Both the position numbers and the translations under genes were made by a program. A stretch of 64,000 nucleotides of DNA from positions 3,162,001-3,226,000 of the forward strand of contig NZ_CP150274.1 in NCBI RefSeq assembly GCF_037977055.1. Reading direction: 5' to 3'. A model generated the notes under the pieces. That model was not told the DNA's origin and ran no database searches. It saw only the letters and a program-made list of their open reading frames with translations. Source of the stretch: Paenibacillus sp. FSL K6-1096 (GTDB lineage: Bacteria; Bacillota; Bacilli; Paenibacillales; Paenibacillaceae). Shown piece by piece: positions 15,674-23,951 of this stretch (positions within the stretch are counted from its first letter, which is position 1; the number at the start of each line of letters is the position of its first letter).

Positions 15674-16600
15674 TTAACCTTCCTCAGGAATGTCCACGAT
15701 AATATAGTTATCCTTCAGCTTGGCCCCCGGTACTTCAGCGTCTTGCAGCACAACCTCATTCCAATTCCCCTTGTTAATCAGGCCATAACCGGTGGAGGTA
15801 ATATGAGGCATCCAGCGGAAGCTGGCGAATGTCGTATCTTTGAAATTGGGTAAATTCCCATTCTCTTTGGCGAAGGAGCGGTTTATGAAATATAGCTTAT
15901 CCTGCGCAGCGGCGATTCCACCTATGACAGCCTGCCACTTCAGATAAGCGGTGCTATTGGTTAATTGATAGTAACGGACTACATTATTGTTAACCTCGAT
16001 GAACCGGTCCTTGGCCTTTTCAGGAAAATAATATTGCAGGCTGGCTGTTTCTACAACAGGCTCGAAATTCTCCGTGAGCTGTGAGACTCTGGGAAGATTA
16101 ATCGCAGCATTTCTGGCTGTGCTTAATGAAGTGCTGTTAGCATCCGCCAGCAGCTTGCTGCTTGGTTTAGATACAAATGCGGTCTGAATCTTTGGATTCC
16201 ATACCACAGAACCGTCCAAGGCTTCGGCTACAAAACGCAAAGGAATCATTGTTTTTCCCTTATGAATAAAGGGAGCGTTGCTTAAAGTAACGGATGCTCC
16301 ATTTTTGCGGGCAACCTTGGTACCTATGGTCAACTGCAGGCTGGTGTCGTTCCCCTTCACGGTCACTTGCTTGGCCGCATTATTCCAGGCAAACGTCAGG
16401 TCACCCAGACTGCTTAGTGAAGTTAAGCTCAGAAATACCTGATTGTTCCGGTTAAGGATATCCCCCCTCTCTAATGAGTTGTTATTCACCACAACCTGAG
16501 TCCCTGCTGGAGTCTGACCTGCCGCAGCCGCCTCATGCACCGGCATTACCCAGAGCGAAGAGAACAACAGTGTCAGAGAAAATAAGATGCTTTTTTTCAT
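15674..16600 (-). CDS. Secreted protein with copper-amine-oxidase-like stalk domain
   Basis: A 308-residue exported protein. A Sec signal peptide (MKKSILFSLTLLFSSLWVMP, cleavage likely after the AAAA near residue 26) is followed by a stalk domain of the Cu-amine-oxidase N-terminal type: VVVNNNSLERGDI, FLSLTSLSSLGDLTFAWNNAAKQV, then FIHKGKTMIPLRFVAEALDGSVVWNP at about residues 110-140. This domain is abundant in Paenibacillus cell-surface proteins and usually tethers or dimerises the rest. The C-terminal half (about 150-308) is unique to me. AGGAGG precedes the ATG. No amine oxidase catalytic part is present. Confidence 0.8.
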   Translation of the reverse strand: MKKSILFSLTLLFSSLWVMPVHEAAAAGQTPAGTQVVVNNNSLERGDILNRNNQVFLSLTSLSSLGDLTFAWNNAAKQVTVKGNDTSLQLTIGTKVARKNGASVTLSNAPFIHKGKTMIPLRFVAEALDGSVVWNPKIQTAFVSKPSSKLLADANSTSLSTARNAAINLPRVSQLTENFEPVVETASLQYYFPEKAKDRFIEVNNNVVRYYQLTNSTAYLKWQAVIGGIAAAQDKLYFINRSFAKENGNLPNFKDTTFASFRWMPHITSTGYGLINKGNWNEVVLQDAEVPGAKLKDNYIIVDIPEEG

Positions 16601-16707
16601 CAGTGAAACCTCCTAATTTTTTCAAACCCTATTATATAGACGCCCAAAAAGACGTAAGGTTACACTGAAGACAACACACCGGCCAAGCAATCTATCTTAC
16701 AAACAGC

Positions 16708-16745
16708 AAAAAGACCGGAGCGTGAGCGGCTCCAGGCCTTTTAAA
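16708..16745 (-). terminator. Probable terminator after the receptor gene cluster
   Basis: On the minus strand AAAAGGCCTGGAGC and GCTCCGGTCTTTTT form an imperfect stem with a T tract, just after the stop of the receptor gene ending at 16770. Confidence 0.65.
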
Positions 16746-16769
16746 ATTGTGCGGACATATGAACTTGCT

Positions 16770-18077
16770 TCAATCCGGCTTCGGCATATCCGAAATCGCA
16801 ATCTCGAAATCAACCGATATCGTCCCCCGGATCACATTATCCGTGCAGTCTATTTTGGCAGACAGGTCTACGCTTTGCATGGACACCTCATCGCCCTTGT
16901 ACTGGTTGCGGGATAGATAGTAGGTTGCGAGTTCGCTGCAGAACTGCCCATACTGGTCGCTCATCATTAACTTGTTGCGTTCACCAAAAATACTTGAATA
17001 CTTACGGTAAGGAATATAGTCAGAGAATCTCTGCAAAATATGGTCCACGTTCCATTTGTATCGATTCGCCGCTTGGACAATCCTGAACAACGCTATAAAA
17101 ATTTCATTCTCACGGGACGAAATATATTCTACGTACTCCGCAAGTACCTCCATCTGCCCGTCCATTAAGCGGTTGAGATAGATATTCGCCCGCCCCCACT
17201 CCTGGTACTGGGCAATAATTCGCTTTGCTTCCTCAGTATCTTCCCTGATCCAGCTTCCATCCATATATGCAGGTATACTCTCCAGTGCTGCCTTATAGTC
17301 TCCGCGTTCCTCCTGCACATAAGCACGAAGAAGCCGGGCATACAGAACGTAGGCGTATAAGGGTCTTTTGTAGGGCTGCCCATGATTGGACCGCCGAAGT
17401 TCATACAGATGAGAGGCAATCTTGAGCATCTTCTCCGCCAGTTCACCTAACTGCTCCCACTTATGTAAAGAGGCATAGGTATGAGCCAATTGCTTAAGCG
17501 CGTCCAGCTGATTAATTTCATCCAGCTTATCCACATAATTCTCTAGAATAGTAGCCCCAATTAAATTCTTCTGCGGATCATCCCCCAGGTTAATCAGGAA
17601 CAGCCGGTATTGGCAGAGGGCCAGACGTTCGGAATGCTGATATTTCTCGCTGGCCGCCACATTCTCGTAGATTAATGCTGCCGCAGGCCAATTCTTCTGC
17701 TCGAATAACTCCTCGGCCACCTCGAACAGCAGCGGTGCATACAGCAGATTATCCAATAAAGTCTGCACCACCCGCTCCATACAGTCCAAACGTGCTAACG
17801 CCGCGCATTGCAGCAGGAACGGACGTAGCCGCCGCCAAGTCGGTGCAGAATCAAATAGACATTCATCCACATACTTACTGTAGAAATAGTCCTCCGCCAG
17901 CCCCATCCCCCGGGTAACGCGGGTCAGATGATTCATCGCCAGGGCCTGCTGTCCCTTCATCACCCGGCTGAGTGTACCTGAATGAATGCCGCAGGCCACC
18001 GCAAACTGATGAACAGACAGCTTATGCTTTGTAAGATAGGCCGCGATTTCGTCCCGAATTTTGACCATATGCTCCAT
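16770..18077 (-). CDS. XRE/TPR RRNPP-like receptor regulator (orphan copy 1)
   Basis: 435 residues. An N-terminal XRE helix-turn-helix (about residues 8-58, LSVHQFAVACGIHSGTLSRVMKG) is followed by about 350 residues of TPR-like helix pairs (WPAAALIYENVAASEKYQHSERLALCQYRL). This is the layout of RRNPP peptide receptors (PlcR, NprR, and the AloR family I recall from Paenibacillus polymyxa). The ATG at 18077 has AAGGTGG eight bases upstream. It is a tandem paralogue of the gene at 18144-19466, 66 bp away. Both end about 30 residues earlier than the copy at 19996 and share a distinct C-terminus (SVDFEIAISD). No secreted-peptide gene overlaps its 3' end; the only downstream frame is five codons. 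It may sense a peptide made elsewhere or act without one. Confidence 0.82.
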   Translation of the reverse strand: MEHMVKIRDEIAAYLTKHKLSVHQFAVACGIHSGTLSRVMKGQQALAMNHLTRVTRGMGLAEDYFYSKYVDECLFDSAPTWRRLRPFLLQCAALARLDCMERVVQTLLDNLLYAPLLFEVAEELFEQKNWPAAALIYENVAASEKYQHSERLALCQYRLFLINLGDDPQKNLIGATILENYVDKLDEINQLDALKQLAHTYASLHKWEQLGELAEKMLKIASHLYELRRSNHGQPYKRPLYAYVLYARLLRAYVQEERGDYKAALESIPAYMDGSWIREDTEEAKRIIAQYQEWGRANIYLNRLMDGQMEVLAEYVEYISSRENEIFIALFRIVQAANRYKWNVDHILQRFSDYIPYRKYSSIFGERNKLMMSDQYGQFCSELATYYLSRNQYKGDEVSMQSVDLSAKIDCTDNVIRGTISVDFEIAISDMPKPD

Positions 18078-18143
18078 AGTTTTTACCACCTTTTCAGCAT
18101 CGCTGTTAAGGATTATCTATGTGTGTTATGCCGTGATGTACTC

Positions 18144-19466
18144 TCACCCCGACTTCGGAATATCCGAAATCGCAATCTCGAAATCAACAGATATCGTCCC
18201 TCGAATCACATTGTTCTCACTGTCTATTTTGGCGGATAAGTCTACACTCTGCATGGAAACATCATCGCCTTTGTACCGGTTACGGGACAGGTAGTAGGTC
18301 GCCAGCTCGCTGCAGAATTGGGTATAGTTTTTTTTGAGAATAAGCCGGTCATATTCACCAAAGACGCTGTAAAGGGTCCGGTAAGGAATGTAGTCGGCAA
18401 ACCGCTCTATTACATGATCCACATCCCAATTGTATCGGTTGGCCATTTGAACAATTTTGAATAAGGCTGTGAAAATTTCATTCTCCCGTGTAGAAATATA
18501 TTCAACATACTCGTCGAGCACATCGAACTGACCATCCATTAAGCGGTAAAGATAGGTGTTCGCGGTACCCCATTCCTGAAATTGGTCGATGGCCCGCCGT
18601 GCCTCCTCGTCATCTTCTACGATCCAACTGGCATCCATATATAAAGGAACGATCTCCAGCGCAGCCTTATAGTCTCCACACTGCTCACACACAAGGGCAC
18701 GGAGAAGCTGGGCATACAGAATATAGACATAAAGAGGCTTAGTTAGTAACGCTCCCCCTCTCTTCACATGATCTGATCCTTTATGGAGCTCATATTGCAT
18801 GGAGGCCAGCCGGAGCAGTTCCTCCGCCAGCTCACCGACCTTGTCCCATCTCTGAAGAGAGCTGTAGGTATTCGCCAACTCCTTCAATGCATCTAACTGA
18901 TTAATTTCATCCAATTTATCGATATAGCTCTCGAACAATGTGGCTGCGATTAGATTCTTCTGGAGATCATCTCCCCGGTTAATCAGGAACAGCCTGTATT
19001 GGCAGAGAGCCAGACGTTCGGAGTGCTGATACTTCTCACTGGCTCCCACATTCTCGTAGATTAATGCTGCGGCCGGCCACATCTTCTGCTCAAATAACTC
19101 CTCAGCTACCTCGAACAGCAGCGGCGCATACAGCAGATTATCCAATAAGTTCTGTACGATACGTGCAATACAATCCAGACGCGACAGTGCAGCACATTGC
19201 AGTAAGAACGGCCGTATACGCCGCCAGGTTGGCGCCGAATCGTATAGACATTCATCCACATACTTGCTATAAAAATAATCCTCCGGCAGCCCCATCCCAC
19301 TGGTAACACGGGTCAGATGATTCATCGCCAGGGCCTGCTGACCCTTCATTACCCGGCTGAGTGTGCCGGAATGGATGCCGCTGTTGATGGCAAACTGATT
19401 AATGGACAGATTATGCTGTATGAGATAGGCCGCAATTTCATCACGTATTTTGACTGTATGCTCCAA
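18144..19466 (-). CDS. XRE/TPR RRNPP-like receptor regulator (orphan copy 2)
   Basis: 440 residues, closely similar along its length to the neighbour at 16770-18077: the same XRE head (LSINQFAINSGIHSGTLSRVMKG), TPR-like body and SVDFEIAISD tail, pointing to a recent tandem duplication. The start is TTG at 19466, with AAAGGTGG eight bases upstream; the homologous position in the other copies is ATG, TTG or GTG. It follows the Spo0E-like gene by 64 bp in the same direction, so spo0E-receptor-receptor is a likely operon. No peptide pre-pro-sequence is found in the 66 bp before the next receptor or overlapping the 3' end. The role is inferred: peptide- or metabolite-responsive control, possibly of sporulation. 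Confidence 0.82.
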   Translation of the reverse strand: MEHTVKIRDEIAAYLIQHNLSINQFAINSGIHSGTLSRVMKGQQALAMNHLTRVTSGMGLPEDYFYSKYVDECLYDSAPTWRRIRPFLLQCAALSRLDCIARIVQNLLDNLLYAPLLFEVAEELFEQKMWPAAALIYENVGASEKYQHSERLALCQYRLFLINRGDDLQKNLIAATLFESYIDKLDEINQLDALKELANTYSSLQRWDKVGELAEELLRLASMQYELHKGSDHVKRGGALLTKPLYVYILYAQLLRALVCEQCGDYKAALEIVPLYMDASWIVEDDEEARRAIDQFQEWGTANTYLYRLMDGQFDVLDEYVEYISTRENEIFTALFKIVQMANRYNWDVDHVIERFADYIPYRTLYSVFGEYDRLILKKNYTQFCSELATYYLSRNRYKGDDVSMQSVDLSAKIDSENNVIRGTISVDFEIAISDIPKSG

Positions 19467-19530
19467 AGTCTTTACCACCTTTACACACGCTCACTATCCG
19501 GTAACTAAGTACACTTCTATGAGAATGCTG

Positions 19531-19710
19531 CTATGCAGGCGGCCTCTTCTTCATCCGGTAGGCGCTGTCGTACGCATTGAGCAACTCATCCAGCACTACG
19601 GATTGCCGCAGCACCTCGGGATGATTCAAACCGCCATATTGAATATGTAATTTATGAAGCATACTTCTTGCCTGCTCAATACGAATTCTGACGCTTGCTG
19701 GACTTGACAT
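19531..19710 (-). CDS. Spo0E-family aspartyl-phosphate phosphatase
   Basis: A 59-residue protein with the Spo0E fold signature: a first helix (IRIEQARSMLHKLHIQ), then YGGLNHPEVLRQSVVLDELLNAY, matching the LxHPEVLxLSxxLDxLIxxY pattern of Spo0E, YisI and YnzD. These two-helix phosphatases remove phosphate from Spo0A-P and so delay sporulation. GGAGG lies ten bases before the ATG. It is the first gene of a probable operon with the two orphan receptors and follows the receptor-peptide pair at 19899-21387. It is short enough to be missed by length cut-offs. Specificity for Spo0A is the family norm and is not proven here. Confidence 0.88.
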   Translation of the reverse strand: MSSPASVRIRIEQARSMLHKLHIQYGGLNHPEVLRQSVVLDELLNAYDSAYRMKKRPPA

Positions 19711-19898
19711 GGAAATCCCGCCTCCTTATGCAACATTATAGATTTTTATGTAAAACTATAAAATATTGGGCCGATTGCATTATCTGTTAAAGTGAATATA
19801 TTGAACTAACTATGTCAGAATAAAGTTGGTCGAAAAAAGACGCCCTCTGCTTTAGCAGAAGACGCCTAAGGTGATGCTATGTAACTCCGGCCGCTTAT

Positions 19899-20033
19899 TC
19901 AAGCGCCTGTGCCATGCCCCATTGGTTCAATCGCTTGCTGTTGTATAGGTTTACTCACTATATCTGTTATAGGCATAGTAGTAACTACAACAAAACTAAT
20001 TGAGGCCAGCAACAATAGGAGTTTTCTTTTCAT
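19899..20033 (-). CDS. Secreted pre-pro-peptide, candidate pheromone of the 19996 receptor
   Basis: A 44-codon gene whose ATG lies inside the last 38 bases of the receptor gene, in another frame, with AGAGAGGT upstream. The product has a basic start (MKRKLLL), a hydrophobic core of about 16 residues (LLLLASISFVVVTTM) and a hydrophilic tail ending EPMGHGTGA. That is the layout of exported signalling-peptide precursors such as PapR, NprX and the Phr peptides, which are cut outside and re-imported by an oligopeptide permease. The candidate mature form is the C-terminal hexapeptide GHGTGA; it shares an HG pair with the second peptide in this window and with my recollection of the P. polymyxa Alo13 peptide (SHGRGG). 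Processing is inferred. Confidence 0.78.
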   Translation of the reverse strand: MKRKLLLLLASISFVVVTTMPITDIVSKPIQQQAIEPMGHGTGA

Positions 20034-21387
20034 TTGCATCCCGTACCTCTCTTATTAAGATTTTGTACTGCAACTGCTCATCTTCCCCGGCAATATGCCT
20101 GTTCTGCTCGAATAGATCAACACATTTGAAGATCATGCTCTCATTCTTAAGTTTAGACGATGATTCCAAACCTTCTAATATATATCGAATTCCTTCACTG
20201 CGTGTATTCCGCAGATAATAGACTCCCATTTCTATAAGAAATCTGGCATGTTGATCTGCTTTAATCTGCTGACTGTACACGCCGAACTCATTGAGATGTA
20301 TCCTATAGGGCATATAATCGGAGAAACGTTCTAGGATAGAATCTACATCCCAGCTGTACATGTTGGCAGATTTAACGATATAAAATAAAGCTGTGAAAAT
20401 TTCTCCTTGCTGCGTTGAAATATAATTAACATAATCAGGCAGCACCTCTACTTGTCCATCCAGTAAACGATACAAATAAGTATTAGCCTTGCCCCACTCC
20501 TTAAATTGCGCTACAGTCCTCTTTACTTCCTCGTTATCCTCATGTATCCAATCTACTTCCGAATATAACGGTACAAGTTCAAGAGCCTTTTTGTAGTCCC
20601 CATATTCCTCGTAGACATTGGAGCGCATAAGATGGGCGTATAATATATAGAAGCAAAGTGGTCTTTCACGGATCTTCATTAGCTCTTTATGTTTAGAGCG
20701 GGAAAGAAGGTCATATTGAATCGTAGCCAGACGTAGCATTTCAAGAGCAAGCTCGTTTACTTTATTCCACAATTGCAATGTATAGTAGACATGCATGAGT
20801 TCCTTCAACGCATCCAGCTGATCCGCCTCATTCAACCGCGGGATGTAGCTCTCGAATAAAGTCGCTGCGCGCAAATTCGTGCTCTGATCATCGCCAAGGG
20901 CGATCTGGAACAGCCGGTACTGGCACAGGGCCAGACGTTCGGAATACTGGTACTTCTCGCTGGCGCTTACATTCTCATAGAGCAGGGCCGCCGCTGCCCG
21001 GTGTCCTTGCTCGAACAAGCCCTCCGCGACCTCAAACAGCATGGGAACATACGTCAGATTATCCAGCAGATTCTGCACCAGCAGCTCGATGCAATCTGTG
21101 CGCCCCAGCTCTGCACACCTTACGATGAACGGCCGGAGTCTCCGCCAGGTTGGCGCTGAATAAGAGAAGCATTCATCCACATACATTCTGTAAAAATAGT
21201 CCTCACTCACCCCCATCCCCGCAGTAATTAACTCCAGATGGCTCATGGCAATGGGCTGATGGCCATTAATAATCCGGCTCAGTGTCCCGGAATTAATGCC
21301 AGACCTTATGGCGAACTGATTAATAGACATCCCATGCTGGGTTAAATAATCTGCAAGCTGATCTCGAATCATGGCTGCAGGCTCCAA
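19996..21387 (-). CDS. XRE/TPR RRNPP-like peptide receptor with cognate peptide gene
   Basis: 463 residues. XRE helix-turn-helix at about residues 5-55 (MSINQFAIRSGINSGTLSRIINGHQ), then TPR-like helical repeats to the end (HRAAAALLYENVSASEKYQYSERLALCQYRL; a last repeat region ILEGLESSSKLKNESMIFKCVDLFEQN). In RRNPP receptors the TPR groove binds a re-imported short peptide, which changes DNA binding by the head. The start is TTG at 21387 with GGAGGTGG seven bases upstream. Its 3' end overlaps a 44-codon secreted peptide gene, giving a self-contained receptor-signal cassette. It has its own promoter at 21440-21468. Targets are unknown; the neighbouring Spo0E-like gene suggests a sporulation link. 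Confidence 0.87.
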   Translation of the reverse strand: MEPAAMIRDQLADYLTQHGMSINQFAIRSGINSGTLSRIINGHQPIAMSHLELITAGMGVSEDYFYRMYVDECFSYSAPTWRRLRPFIVRCAELGRTDCIELLVQNLLDNLTYVPMLFEVAEGLFEQGHRAAAALLYENVSASEKYQYSERLALCQYRLFQIALGDDQSTNLRAATLFESYIPRLNEADQLDALKELMHVYYTLQLWNKVNELALEMLRLATIQYDLLSRSKHKELMKIRERPLCFYILYAHLMRSNVYEEYGDYKKALELVPLYSEVDWIHEDNEEVKRTVAQFKEWGKANTYLYRLLDGQVEVLPDYVNYISTQQGEIFTALFYIVKSANMYSWDVDSILERFSDYMPYRIHLNEFGVYSQQIKADQHARFLIEMGVYYLRNTRSEGIRYILEGLESSSKLKNESMIFKCVDLFEQNRHIAGEDEQLQYKILIREVRDANEKKTPIVAGLN

Positions 21388-21439
21388 AGCAATACCACCT
21401 CCAACATTCCAGAAATTAGAACAATATGTTTATATCTGT

Positions 21440-21468
21440 ATGGTAGAGGATCGGATTTCAACCGTCAA
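21440..21468 (-). promoter_or_regulatory. Promoter of the receptor-peptide cassette
   Basis: Minus strand TTGACG (21463-21468), 17 bp, TACCAT (21440-21445), about 50 bp before the receptor start. No operator-like palindrome stands out. Confidence 0.6.
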
Positions 21469-21555
21469 TAGAGTAGCACAAATATAATATGAAGTTGTGA
21501 AGAATTAGAAACAGTTTGGCAACCCGCTTGCCGAATCCGCCAGATTAAGGCTAAA

Positions 21556-22176
21556 TTAGCCGCAAAACTGCCCCCACAGCTGAACTCCCATATAGATGGC
21601 GATGCTCCAGATCAGCAGCGCTGAAACGGTATTCAGCCCCTGTATCACCTTGCCCGAGGTATCGGTCCTGCCGAGCAGGCGTCCGGCGGCAGCCAGTCCC
21701 AGGAACCAGAGCCAGGAGACGGCTACAGTTGCCGCTGCGAAGGCCCAGCGCACCGCCCCGTCATATTGCAGCGAGCTGGTCCCGATCACGCCCACTGTAT
21801 CCAGAAGGGCATGCGGATTCAGCAGGGACACAGACAGTGCATAGAGCATCTGCCCCTTCGGGGAGAGACGGCTGGACTCGTCCTTCGCCGGAGCGGAGCG
21901 CCAGATTCTCCAGCCCATGAAGGCGAGGAACAGAATGCCCGCCCCATATATAACAGGCGTGACCCAGCGCAGCGATAGAATGACCAGCGAGACGCCGCCG
22001 ACCGCCGCAGCAATGAGCAGCGTATCGCAGACCGCTGCTGTCAGAACGACAGGCAGCACACTGCGGAATCTAGTGTGCTGCGCTCCTTGATTGAATACGA
22101 ATATATTCTGCACGCCCAGCGGCAGAATCAGCCCGAAGGCCAGAATAATTCCATGTACAATGGCCTGTACCATCAT
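21556..22176 (-). CDS. LysE/ArgO-family amino acid exporter
   Basis: A 206-residue membrane protein with about six hydrophobic helices. The N-terminal segment (AIVHGIILAFGLILPLGVQN) carries the family's GxxLPLGPQN-like motif, and the later segment LLNPHALLDTVGVIG matches the conserved NP(H/K)A helix. LysE/ArgO proteins export basic amino acids. I start at the first of two adjacent ATG codons at 22176, where GGAGGGGG lies seven bases upstream. It is divergent from a MocR-type regulator gene, a common pairing for amino acid exporters. The exported amino acid is not determined. Confidence 0.87.
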   Translation of the reverse strand: MMVQAIVHGIILAFGLILPLGVQNIFVFNQGAQHTRFRSVLPVVLTAAVCDTLLIAAAVGGVSLVILSLRWVTPVIYGAGILFLAFMGWRIWRSAPAKDESSRLSPKGQMLYALSVSLLNPHALLDTVGVIGTSSLQYDGAVRWAFAAATVAVSWLWFLGLAAAGRLLGRTDTSGKVIQGLNTVSALLIWSIAIYMGVQLWGQFCG

Positions 22177-22376
22177 GTAATCCCCCTCCATATAGCCTGC
22201 GGTACTGCCGGAGATAAGCTTCACCGCTTACTCTCCCGTTACAGTATTCTGATCGTACCGCGCAGCAGCAGGGCCGTAACCATCCAAGTTATAGGCGGTA
22301 TACCCAACCAAGATGAATCAGAAGGATCAACCATGGTACACTGAAGCCAAGACATTACACCGAAGGAGCTTATCCC

Positions 22377-23921
22377 TTGAACCAAGAATTCCCGCCCTTC
22401 CATCCTGAACAGGGACAAGGAGGTGCTTCCCCTGGCCTATCAGTGGATTGGAAGCCTGACCCGGCCTCTCCGCTGCCGCTTCATGCCCAGATCTCAGCTT
22501 ACTTTCTGGCCAAAATCCGCTCCGGAGCCTGGCCGCCCGGGATGCGCCTGGCCCCTCAGCGGGAGCTGTGCCGCCGGCTCGGGGTGAACCGCAGCACCGT
22601 GGTTACCGCGCTGGGCCAGCTTACCGCTCTGGGGCTGATCGAAGGCAGGCGCGGCGGCGGGACCATCGTATCCGGCGCACGTTCCGCTCTACCGCCATCC
22701 GGCGGTGGAGCCGGAACAGAGGAGCCAACTGAGCCGGAACGCTTAGGCAACTGGAATGATTATGTGGAGGAAGGGATTCACTATCCCAATCTGCCCACCA
22801 TTCAAGACATTAACCGGCTCGAATATGAGCCCGGGTTAATCCGCCTCGGCACAGGGGAACCAGCGCCTGAGCTGCTGCCCGGAGCCGCGATGAATCAGGT
22901 GCTGGCCGGACTCTCGAAGAGTGTTCTCCCCCCGCTCTCCTATGAAGAGCCGCTCGGCAGTCCGGCGCTGCGCACTGCGGTCAGCCGGATGCTGGAGAAG
23001 AGCGGCATCCTGGCCGGCCCGGACTCCATCCTGATTACCTCCGGGGCACTTCAAGGGCTGCAACTAATCGCCCTGGGGCTGCTGCCGCGCGGCTCGGCCA
23101 TTCTGCTGGAGAAGCCCTCGTATCTGTATTCTATTCACGCCTTTCAGTCTGCCGGGGTGAAATTCAGCGGCCTGCCTATGGACGGGCGCGGGCTGATCCC
23201 GGAGCGGCTTGCGGCTGAAGCTGTCCGCAGCAAGGCGGCGATGCTCTACAGCATCCCTTCATTCCATAATCCTACGGGAATACTGATGGACGCAGAGCGG
23301 CGCAGGGAGCTGATGGAGGTCACAGGCAGACTGGGACTGCCGATCCTGGAGGATGGGGCCTACCAGGAATTGTGGCTGGATGCCCCGCCCCCGCCTCCGC
23401 TGAAGGCGCTGGACCGCGAGGGGCGTGTCCTGCATCTGGGGACACTATCCAAGGCGGCCAGTCCCGGCCTGCGCATCGGCTGGATTGCCGGACCCGAGCC
23501 GGTCGTCCGGCGGCTGGCCGACATCAAAATGCAGAGTGATTACGGTGCAAGCTCCCTGTCCCAATGGACGGCCGCCAGCTGGCTGACGGGCGGCTATCAT
23601 GAGGAGCATCTGCAAACACTGCGCAGCAGACTCCGTGAGCGCCGTGACCTTATGCTGGAGCTGCTCCGGCAGCATTGCACCGGGCTGGCGACCTGGAACG
23701 TACCGGCGGGAGGGTTCTATATCTGGCTCTCCCTCCTGCACGCCGGGCCGCCGCGCAAGCTGTTCACCGCAGCGCTGCGCGAAGGACTGCTGCTAAATAC
23801 GGGCGATCTGTATGACCGCAGTGACCGGAGGCATCTCAGACTATCCTACGCCTATGCTTCCCCGGCAGAGCTGGAACGGGCCATCCCTCTGCTTGCCGGG
23901 TTGATCAAGGCAGGAGACTAG
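22377..23921 (+). CDS. MocR-type GntR/aminotransferase-fold transcriptional regulator
   Basis: 514 residues. The N-terminal GntR winged helix at about residues 30-100 (PLHAQISAYFLAKIRSGAWPPGMRLAPQRELCRRLGVNRST) is joined by a linker to a full class-I aminotransferase fold. The PLP lysine is K359 in LGTLSKAASPGLRIGW, with SIPSFHNPTG and the R of LRLSYA also present. MocR regulators use PLP and an amino compound as effector rather than catalysing transamination. The start is TTG at 22377 with AAGGAGC upstream. Divergent orientation to the LysE exporter makes that gene the likely target. The linker (residues about 103-130) is Gly/Pro/Glu-rich. Confidence 0.9.
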   Translation: MNQEFPPFHPEQGQGGASPGLSVDWKPDPASPLPLHAQISAYFLAKIRSGAWPPGMRLAPQRELCRRLGVNRSTVVTALGQLTALGLIEGRRGGGTIVSGARSALPPSGGGAGTEEPTEPERLGNWNDYVEEGIHYPNLPTIQDINRLEYEPGLIRLGTGEPAPELLPGAAMNQVLAGLSKSVLPPLSYEEPLGSPALRTAVSRMLEKSGILAGPDSILITSGALQGLQLIALGLLPRGSAILLEKPSYLYSIHAFQSAGVKFSGLPMDGRGLIPERLAAEAVRSKAAMLYSIPSFHNPTGILMDAERRRELMEVTGRLGLPILEDGAYQELWLDAPPPPPLKALDREGRVLHLGTLSKAASPGLRIGWIAGPEPVVRRLADIKMQSDYGASSLSQWTAASWLTGGYHEEHLQTLRSRLRERRDLMLELLRQHCTGLATWNVPAGGFYIWLSLLHAGPPRKLFTAALREGLLLNTGDLYDRSDRRHLRLSYAYASPAELERAIPLLAGLIKAGD

Positions 23922-23951
23922 AGGCTTCCCGTCAACAGCCGATCTGCGGAT

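Noticed and set aside
16620..16769. Pheromone gene after the receptor at 16770
   Set aside because: The only ATG frame overlapping or following the 3' end on that strand is five codons long, unlike the 42-44 codon genes at the other receptors.
19837..19865. Terminator between the peptide gene at 19899 and the Spo0E-like gene
   Set aside because: The stretch has GACGCC as a direct repeat and only a six-pair hairpin (TCTGC/GCAGA) before the T run; too weak to list as a terminator, though partial termination is possible.
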